Below are positions 17,802 to 24,170 of a stretch of DNA of 64,000 nt, in pieces. How positions within the stretch are numbered: position 1 is the first letter of the stretch; the number at the start of each line of letters is the position of its first letter. Below the pieces are notes generated by a model. That model saw nothing but the letters and a program-made list of their open reading frames with translations, searched no databases and had not been told where the DNA came from. Both the position numbers and the translations under genes were made by a program. The DNA comes from Candidatus Kapaibacterium thiocyanatum (GTDB lineage: Bacteria > Bacteroidota > Ignavibacteria > Kapaibacteriales > Kapaibacteriaceae), in assembly GCA_001899175.1 (NCBI GenBank), contig MKVH01000008.1:1-64000 (forward strand). The letters run 5' to 3'.

Positions 17802-17818
17802 CACCAGACACTTCAACG

Positions 17819-18259
17819 ATGATCCTCTCCAAGAAATTCCCGACAAGGAGCCTTGTCGGCCTGCTGGTCGCGTTCCTTTGCATCACCACACTGGGTACGG
17901 CGTTGACGGCGAAGCGCAAGCCTGGCTCGCAAGGTGGCAGCAATCCCATGTGCGATCCGGACGCCGGCGAAAAGGTCGACGTCGTGGCCGGTCCACGGCA
18001 ATGCTATTGCTACGAGGCAAGGGCCGGATACTATACGTTCACGCCGTTCTATCCGCCTGGGCTGGTCGGGACGCTCTTCCATTCCCAGGTCGTGGTGTCC
18101 TGCGATCCCGAGACGGAAGCGACGAACACGCCGTACAACTGTACCTATCGCAACGACTGTATGTCGGACTACGAGCAGACGCAACCCGGGTGGTTCTACT
18201 TCTTCAACTCGGACTTTCCCATCTACATGATCGAGGGAGGTCCGGGAAGCTGGCCCTAG
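17819..18259 (+). CDS. Secreted Cys-rich cassette protein B, copy 4
   Basis: 146 aa from ATG 17819. Signal peptide SLVGLLVAFLCITTLGTALT, then KRKPGSQGG and a mature domain with six cysteines in the same positions as B1 (MCDPDAGEK, QCYCYE, SCDP, NCTY, NDC), ending YMIEGGPGSWP. With A4 it forms the only complete cassette in the 12.9-18.3 kb group. No family was recognised. Confidence 0.82.
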   Translation: MILSKKFPTRSLVGLLVAFLCITTLGTALTAKRKPGSQGGSNPMCDPDAGEKVDVVAGPRQCYCYEARAGYYTFTPFYPPGLVGTLFHSQVVVSCDPETEATNTPYNCTYRNDCMSDYEQTQPGWFYFFNSDFPIYMIEGGPGSWP

Positions 18260-18283
18260 GATGACGTATCGATCCGGTGATTC

Positions 18284-18334
18284 CACGGCCCGCATGTTCC
18301 TTATCGAAAGGAGCTGCGGGCCGTGTGGTTTTTT
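18284..18334 (+). terminator. Terminator after cassette 4
   Basis: The 11-bp stem CACGGCCCGCA / TGCGGGCCGTG spans a 20-base loop and is followed by TGGTTTTTT. Confidence 0.85.
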
Positions 18335-18431
18335 GGGAGCTCCATTCATCGAGCAACGGGATCGCCCCATATCAAGCGATGATGTACGATATGCTCCTAC
18401 CAAACCGATAACGGTGTGGTGCCAGTCGGTT

Positions 18432-18519
18432 TCTATCGGCCCCGCATGTGCGGGTGACATGGATTCTTCATCGACACGCTGGGCGTACGATCCGGCTCAT
18501 CCCCGCATGCGGGGTGATC
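18432..18519 (-). CRISPR. Inverted, decayed two-repeat CRISPR remnant
   Basis: 18432-18460 and 18493-18519 match the reverse complement of the main repeat (CCCCGC and GCGGGTGACAT cores). The first is eroded at its left end and the second lacks about 2 nt. Exactly 32 nt separate them, so this is a real array remnant and not chance similarity. The remaining bases of 18335-18696 hold only the palindrome at 18607. Confidence 0.8.
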
Positions 18520-18606
18520 TGTGTGTTCGTGAGCAAATATCCGATAGTCATCGGTCTCCGTCTATTCTATAGTACTGCTCAACAAACTAATGTCATGAAT
18601 GGTAGC

Positions 18607-18629
18607 GCTGTGACAATAGATGGCATAGT
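18607..18629. promoter_or_regulatory. Recurrent palindrome, copy 4 (degenerate left arm)
   Basis: GCTGTGAC-AATAGAT-GGCATAGT followed by a TACGTTCGTGC block that is also downstream of the copy at 16667. It lies 67 bases before the start at 18697, the same distance as in cassettes 3 and 4. Confidence 0.6.
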
Positions 18630-18696
18630 CACCTCCCTACGTTCGTGCGTACGAGTCATCGTCGATGCTAGTTCACACACAACGGGTATGACTACT

Positions 18697-19692
18697 ATGC
18701 GCATGAGACAAAGATTCTGTCGGACCATCCCGACTATTCTGGTACAATCTGCTTCCGTCATCGTCAGTTCATGTGGCAATGATCGCACGCCGGTTACAGC
18801 GACACCACCGCTTGGACAATCGGGCCAACTGAGCTTTACCGAGCAACCACAGCCCAGCAATGAATACGACTGGTTTGGCGTATTCCATAACCGGGCGATG
18901 CTGTATGGTATCCGGTACCTGGCCGACTATGAGGGTATCGACCTGACGACGGTCGGCTTCATGGCAGCCGACTTCCTTGTCGATTACAACACGACCGATA
19001 GTTATACTGTTACCGATATTCCGTCGATCGGTGCATCGTGCGACACCATCTTCGCAGAGTTCTACAACTGGCGGAATGGACGGACGGTGCAACAGTGCAT
19101 CGCCAGCCTGAACACGACGAGGTACGTCAAGGCGCACATCCTGACGATGGTCAACGACATCCATACCTGTCAACTACCCAATTGCTGACGTCATTCGATA
19201 CTGAGGTTGCTGCCGTAAAGGCCGATGCGAACCTGGACAGCGCGCAGAAGGCGCTGCTGCTGGTTGGTATCGCCGTCGGCTACCACAGTGCCCAGTTGTG
19301 GGACAACTATTGCACGAACGGCGGTTATATCGTGGGAGGATAGGGGTGGCCACATCAACTACATCGATACTGCGAACAGACCGTCTATCATCGAAATGGA
19401 TATGGTTGGCCTGTTCTGGGGCGCACTCACGGTCGGACTCGTTGAGGGCGTGGTCGGCGCAATCGGTGGTACGGCGGCCGGTGCGGTAATCACGGGCGGG
19501 CCTGGCGCACCCGTTGGTGCTGCCGCCGGCCTCGCACAAGGGGCGATGAGAGGCGCAATTTCGGGCGGCCTGCTGGGCGCGATCGGGGCCTCGCTATGGG
19601 ATGGCGTCATCAAGCCGTCGATCGACGGACCAGCGCCGGAAACACATACGCCGGGTGGTGGTGGAAACAAGGGTAAGAAACGAGGGGGCTAG
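18697..19692 (+). pseudogene. Exported Gly-zipper lipoprotein gene broken by two frameshifts
   Basis: Three consecutive reading frames look like pieces of one protein. Piece 1 (18697-19188) has a lipobox-like VIVSSCGN and a YDWFGVFHNRAMLYGIRYL block. Piece 2 (to 19343) continues LLTSFDTEVAAVKADANLDS and a YHSAQLWDNY block. Piece 3 (from about 19350 to 19692) ends in a Gly/Ala-rich segment (VGAIGGTAAGAVITGG and onward) like the C-terminus of a family of Bacteroidota lipoproteins that begin YDxxGxxHN. Changes near 19165-19190 and near 19340 would restore one frame of ~330 aa. Sequencing error is the main alternative. The gene carries the same upstream palindrome as the A genes. Confidence 0.6.
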
Positions 19693-19693
19693 T

Positions 19694-19873
19694 ATGAAAA
19701 AGGGCTCTGCTGTGTATATCGCGTTCTTCATAGGTAGCATGTTCATCCTCGGATGCGGAGCGTTCGCGACGCTCTATCGTCAGCACGGGATAGCGATCGC
19801 CTGTCTCGTCGCATTCGGGATTCTCGCCACATTCTACGTGCGCTATCGTCAGGCCCAGGCGCGTATCAAGTGA
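19694..19873 (+). CDS. Small two-helix membrane protein
   Basis: 59 aa from ATG 19694, one base after the preceding stop. Two hydrophobic stretches (VYIAFFIGSMFILGCGAFAT and IAIACLVAFGILATFYV) and a basic tail. The immediate adjacency suggests it was an operon partner of the broken lipoprotein gene, possibly an immunity-type or accessory membrane protein, though nothing proves that. Confidence 0.6.
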   Translation: MKKGSAVYIAFFIGSMFILGCGAFATLYRQHGIAIACLVAFGILATFYVRYRQAQARIK

Positions 19874-19904
19874 TCCAAGGCCCACCGGGATGATGCAGCG
19901 GGGC

Positions 19905-20116
19905 CGATACATCCCCGCGTGTGCGGGTGACATATGACCTCGACTCGCTCAGTTGTGTGAAAACTCGGCCCATTCCCGCATGCGCCGGTGACATGGGTTT
20001 CACTATCTCCCCATCGATGAACAGGCAGGAACATCCCCGCGTATGCGCGTGACATGTCGTCCACGTGCCACCGCCCGCTTCGAGCAGCGGAACATCCCCG
20101 CGTGCGCGAATATCAT
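19905..20116 (-). CRISPR. Inverted, decayed four-repeat CRISPR remnant
   Basis: Units at 19905-19933, 19966-19994, 20027-20055 and 20088-20116 match the reverse complement of the main repeat (ATCCCCGCGT, GGTGACAT cores) with 2-7 changes. All three spacers are exactly 32 nt. The unit at 19905 is the best preserved. Orientation is opposite to the main array. Confidence 0.88.
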
Positions 20117-20178
20117 CTCATACTTGTGACCCACTGTTCACTCGTCGACCGCGCGTACCTCCATCTTCCACACCTTCC

Positions 20179-20508
20179 TCACCACTCCTTGAACGTGACC
20201 CATACGGCCGCGATGATGAGGACGAAGCCGGCGATGTGATTCCACTTCACGGGTTCGCGCAGATAGAACGTGCTGAAGATGACGAAGACGGTGAGCGTAA
20301 TGACTTCCTGAATGGTCTTCAACTGGAAGGCGCTGAATGTTCCATGACCATACCTGTTGGCCGGAACCTGGAAGATGTATTCCGGCAAGGCGATCAACCA
20401 GCTCGCCATGATGACCTTCCACAAGGCTTCCTGCTTGTACTTGAGATGTCCGTACCAGGCGAACGTCATGAAGATGTTCGAGATGATCAGCAGGCCGATA
20501 GTGAGCAT
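20179..20508 (-). CDS. DUF486 family small membrane protein
   Basis: 109 aa from ATG 20508 with four predicted helices: an N-terminal LLIISNIFMTFAWYGHLKYK, the signature SWLIALPEYIFQVPANRYGH, then QLKTIQEVITLTVFVIFSTF and VLIIAAVWVTF at the end. This is the DUF486 (DMT-superfamily-like) pattern and length. The role is unknown. It lies 17 bp downstream of the bestrophin-like gene on the same strand. Confidence 0.9.
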   Translation of the reverse strand: MLTIGLLIISNIFMTFAWYGHLKYKQEALWKVIMASWLIALPEYIFQVPANRYGHGTFSAFQLKTIQEVITLTVFVIFSTFYLREPVKWNHIAGFVLIIAAVWVTFKEW

Positions 20509-20525
20509 GATGTTGCGTACAGACG

Positions 20526-21344
20526 TTATTGAATCAGGGCTCTGACCGATACACCGATCTTCTCGGCCAGTTCGTCGGTCGACAGGTCGTTCGCATCAAG
20601 ACCGAACGGATCTTCTATTTCCTCGGCCACGAGTTCGAGACTGGCCAGAGCATAGAAGATGAACACGGTGAGAAGAATGGTCGAGTATCCGTACGACTCG
20701 ACGAAGGCATACGGCAACGTGGCAGTATAGAAGAAGATGAACTTCTTGATGAAGATGTTGTAGGAGTAGGGGATCGGTGTGGAACGAATCCGCTCGCACC
20801 CGCCGGTGATGTCGGTCAGCGCCGTCACTTCCGGATTGAGGATGATGAGCTGATCGCCCGTGATGAGCTTCCTGCTGTAGGCTTCGTGCAGCAGACGTAT
20901 GATGCCCGAGGCGATGGTATTCGGCCTGTGTTCGCCGACGCTGTTGCCACGCAGGTGTTCCTTCAGTTCGATCGGAAACTGCGTCAGCAGTCTCCGCATG
21001 TCACCGCGAAGGTGGACATACTGGGGATCGATCATCACCGACCACTTCATGGCGATGTTCCTGCTCGTATTGACGAGGCTCCCCCAGAGTTTGCGGCCTT
21101 CCCACCACCGGTCATAGGCGCTGTTCGTACGGAAGACGAGAAGCAGGGAGATCACGATACCGAGCAGACTGTGGATCGCCGTCGTGTTGAGCGTATGGAA
21201 ATGCAGGTATTCGAGTTCGACGACGGAGAAGATCGCAGTGTAGAAGCTGACGGCCAGCATGGCGGGAAGCAGCTTCCTTGCCGTGTCGGCCGGGTGGAAC
21301 TGGAAGATCAGCCGTAGCCACTGCTTGGGATTGTAGATGATCAT
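20526..21344 (-). CDS. Bestrophin-like (RFP-TM) anion channel protein
   Basis: 272 aa from ATG 21344. Family marks: an N-terminal Trp-rich start (NPKQWLRLIFQFHPADTARK), the block VISLLLVFRTNSAYDRWWEG close to RKLWGSLVNTSRN, and near the end PFGLDANDLSTDELAEKI. Four membrane segments are visible. Bacterial bestrophin homologues form pentameric channels in the inner membrane; the ion carried here is unknown. Probably co-transcribed with the DUF486 gene. Confidence 0.9.
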   Translation of the reverse strand: MIIYNPKQWLRLIFQFHPADTARKLLPAMLAVSFYTAIFSVVELEYLHFHTLNTTAIHSLLGIVISLLLVFRTNSAYDRWWEGRKLWGSLVNTSRNIAMKWSVMIDPQYVHLRGDMRRLLTQFPIELKEHLRGNSVGEHRPNTIASGIIRLLHEAYSRKLITGDQLIILNPEVTALTDITGGCERIRSTPIPYSYNIFIKKFIFFYTATLPYAFVESYGYSTILLTVFIFYALASLELVAEEIEDPFGLDANDLSTDELAEKIGVSVRALIQ

Positions 21345-21875
21345 GGGGATTACTGCGGTAGTAGGCGGCCAAAATAACGGATGTCCGTTTCATACGACAT
21401 GGATCGTTCTCGTCATCCACCGTCTTTCCACGATCCTGAGGATAGCCAACCTGCGTTCCACGAACGGGATAGGAGGCCGACACGATGCAAGGGGCTTCTC
21501 TCCACGATCTTGTTCACGACGGTTGTCAATTGATCGGGAAAAGTTCTGGAAACAGGACGGTAATGCACAGGTGAACATCCGGCCAAGGAAAAGTTATGGG
21601 AGGTTGTCGGAAGTCCTCACGGGGAAACCCGAGATTATCCACTTGTTCACACCCTCCGTGTGGATTGCTCTAATTGCCTTTGGTTCATGCCGGTTAGGTC
21701 AGCTCCGAGGTCGAAATCGACGAGTCATCCACACTATCCACAGGCTTATTACTCTTACTGTTCTTTACCCTCTCCAAAAGAACAATACACAGAGTGGTCG
21801 AGTGTGGAAGACGCTGCCGGTTGTGCAGTTGGACGATTGTTTCGAAATTGCATCGTTGATGTAAACGACGTCAAC
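21345..21875. other. Gene-free stretch with DnaA-box-like repeats: candidate oriC
   Basis: About 530 bases before the serS terminator carry no credible gene. On the plus strand it has one-mismatch DnaA boxes TAATGCACA (about 21561), TTATCCACT (21635-21643), TTGTTCACA (21643-21651), TCATCCACA (21725-21733) and CTATCCACA (21734-21742). The last two are directly abutting. They are followed by GGC and then TTA-TTA-CTC-TTA-CTG, resembling the DnaA-box/GC-patch/DnaA-trio order of bacterial unwinding elements. Two parS sites lie 7 kb away. There is no dnaA gene in the window and no perfect DnaA box. Confidence 0.55.
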
Positions 21876-21914
21876 GAAAAACGGGCCGCTCCTCATCGAA
21901 GGAACGGCCCGTTT
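21876..21914 (-). terminator. Terminator after serS
   Basis: On the minus strand AACGGGCCG and CGGCCCGTT pair around a ~16-base loop and are followed by TTTTCG, 32 bases past the stop. Confidence 0.8.
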
Positions 21915-21945
21915 CACGTTTCGACAGGAGCGGCAATCGGGTCGG

Positions 21946-23208
21946 TCAGATTTCCGAGAATCCGGTATACGGACGCAGGACTTCGGGAATGACGATCCGG
22001 CCATCTTCCGTCTGATACTGTTCGAGCAATGCCACCATGATGCGCGACGTCGCCAGACCGCTGCCGTTGAGCGTATGGACGTAGTCGGGCTTCGATGCCG
22101 ACGTGGCCTTGTACCGGATGTTGGCACGACGTGCCTGGAAGGATTCGAAGTTCGTGCAGCTCGATACTTCGAGCCACTTCTGCTCGTACGGCGACCATAC
22201 TTCCAGATCGTAGGTCTTGGCACCGCCGAACGTCATGTCTCCCGTGCAGAGAAGAAGCACCCTGTAGGTGAAGCCGAGAGCGCGGAGGATGTATTCGACG
22301 TTGCCGACGAGGGCTTCGAGTTCGTCGTAGGACGAGTCGGGCGTCACGAACTTCACCAGTTCGACCTTGTTGAACTGATGCACGCGCAGGAATCCGCGCG
22401 TGTCCTTGCCATAGCTGCCGGCTTCCCTGCGGAAACAGGCACTGTAGCCCGCGAAGCGTACGGGAAGGTCTTCCCCGGCCAGGACGTCGTCACGATGGAA
22501 GTTCGTGATCGGTACCTCGGCCGTCGGAATGAGGTAGAGCTCGTCCTTCGAGATGTGATACATGTCCTCTTCACTCTTCGGAAGCTGACCGGTTCCTCTC
22601 AACGACGCCGTATTGGCGACGAAGGGAGGCATGATTTCCCTGTAGCCGTGGACGGCCGTATTCGTATCGAGGAAGAAGTTGATCAGGGCACGTTCCAGAC
22701 GCGCACCCTTTCCGACGTAGAAGCCGAATCCCGTGCCGGTGACCTTGGCTCCGCGTTCGAAGTCGAGGATTCCGAGCTGGCGCGACAATTCGATGTGATC
22801 CTTCCGCCAAGCGCGTTCCAGCGGCTGACCTTCGCGGCGTACTTCGACGTTGTCGTCTGCCGTCTTTCCGATGGGTACGGAAGGATCGGCCATGTTCGGA
22901 ATGCGGAGCATGATGCCGTCGATGCGCTCTTCCGTGGACCGCAGATCCTCGTCGAGGTCCTTGATACGGACATTGACGACCCGCATCTCCTCGATCTGCT
23001 GCGTGGCGTCGCCACCGCTCTTCTTCAGGACGGCCACTTCTTCCGAGACCTTGTTGCGCCGGGACTTCAGTTCTTCCACTTCCTGGATGATCGTCCGGCG
23101 GCGGATATCGAGTTCGAGAAGGCCGTCGATATCGCTGTTATCGTTCTTGTTGACGCAGTTCCGACGGACGTCGTCTGCATGTTCGCGTATGAACTTCAGG
23201 TCGAGCAT
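21946..23208 (-). CDS. serS: Seryl-tRNA synthetase
   Basis: 420 aa from ATG 23208, giving the standard start MLDLKFIREHADDVRRN; the frame is open further upstream but that part has no family match. An N-terminal tRNA-binding coiled coil (residues ~30-110, VEELKSRRNKVSEEVAVLKK) is followed by the class II catalytic core: motif 2 with FRREAGSYGKDTRG, and motif 3 with NGSGLATSRIMVALLEQYQ. It charges tRNA-Ser with serine in the cytosol. Length is normal. Confidence 0.97.
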   Translation of the reverse strand: MLDLKFIREHADDVRRNCVNKNDNSDIDGLLELDIRRRTIIQEVEELKSRRNKVSEEVAVLKKSGGDATQQIEEMRVVNVRIKDLDEDLRSTEERIDGIMLRIPNMADPSVPIGKTADDNVEVRREGQPLERAWRKDHIELSRQLGILDFERGAKVTGTGFGFYVGKGARLERALINFFLDTNTAVHGYREIMPPFVANTASLRGTGQLPKSEEDMYHISKDELYLIPTAEVPITNFHRDDVLAGEDLPVRFAGYSACFRREAGSYGKDTRGFLRVHQFNKVELVKFVTPDSSYDELEALVGNVEYILRALGFTYRVLLLCTGDMTFGGAKTYDLEVWSPYEQKWLEVSSCTNFESFQARRANIRYKATSASKPDYVHTLNGSGLATSRIMVALLEQYQTEDGRIVIPEVLRPYTGFSEI

Positions 23209-23264
23209 GAGTGGATTCGTATTGGAATGGATGAGTCCGCAAGATAACACCTGCAGAAAGCGCG

Positions 23265-24020
23265 TCAGTTCCGCTTCTTCCGGGCCAGGTCCGTGGCCTT
23301 GGCCACTTTCACGAAGGGATACCACGTCGAGAGCACGGACCAGACCAGGCCCTGCCATCCGTTCAGGCAGTGTCCACCGATCAGGTAGTGTTTCACGAAG
23401 TACAGCGGCAGCATCAGTGCCGTGGCGGCTACGGACCGCCGTTTGCCCCGTTCCACGAGGGCAGTGGCGGCCAAACTCGTATACCTGTTGAATTTCTCGA
23501 GATAGTGGTCGATGGAACGATAGCTGTAATGAAGCATCTCATGTTTCATCCGGCCCGTCGACCCTGTGGTGATGAGGTGTTCGTGGACGGTATCGAGACT
23601 GAATTCGGCCGAATCCTTCCGGAAAAGGCGTAGCGGGTAATCGCACGAGCCCCGTCCATGAGCGAAGACCTTGCCCAGAAAGACGAATCTGCGGGGAAGA
23701 GAATAGACCAGGTGGCGTGGTTCGTCGTCCAGGGTGGTACATATCTCATTGGCCAGGTCGGCGGACAGCACTTCGTCGGCATCGAGGGAGAGAATCCAGG
23801 GATACCGTGCCAGGGAACAGGCATACCGTTTCTGGGCACCGTAGCCGGTGAAATTGTGGTGTTCCACCCTGCATCCGGATGAGCGGGCCAGGTCGACGGT
23901 TCGATCGGTGCTTCCGGAGTCCACGACGATGATTTCGGAGCACCACCGAAGCGCTTCGAGGCATTCGAGGATGGATTCTTCCTCGTTCAGGGTGATGATG
24001 ACGGCGCTGATCTGGGCCAT
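23265..24020 (-). CDS. Family 2 glycosyltransferase (lipopolysaccharide-core type)
   Basis: 251 aa from ATG 24020. GT-A fold: ISAVIITLNEEESILECLEA at the N-terminus, EIIVVDSGSTDRTVDLA, and the metal-binding DAD motif in WILSLDADEVLS. The C-terminal part (HYSYRSIDHYLEKFNRYTSL and a hydrophobic YFVKHYLIGGHCL) matches the WaaE/KdtX-like branch that adds sugars to lipopolysaccharide core. No transmembrane anchor except the weak C-terminal segment. It lies upstream of serS on the same strand but ~55 bp apart; the functions are unrelated. Confidence 0.88.
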   Translation of the reverse strand: MAQISAVIITLNEEESILECLEALRWCSEIIVVDSGSTDRTVDLARSSGCRVEHHNFTGYGAQKRYACSLARYPWILSLDADEVLSADLANEICTTLDDEPRHLVYSLPRRFVFLGKVFAHGRGSCDYPLRLFRKDSAEFSLDTVHEHLITTGSTGRMKHEMLHYSYRSIDHYLEKFNRYTSLAATALVERGKRRSVAATALMLPLYFVKHYLIGGHCLNGWQGLVWSVLSTWYPFVKVAKATDLARKKRN

Positions 24021-24170
24021 GAAGGTGGGGAGGTGATGGACGTGTGGCCGCCAAGATAGCGGAGCCGTGTATTTTCATCGCACAGCGATGGGTAACGATC
24101 GAAACGTTTCCGGGTTATTCGTCAGAGGAACTACCATCCATGAGCTAGTAATCGGTTATCTGGAGTGGAA

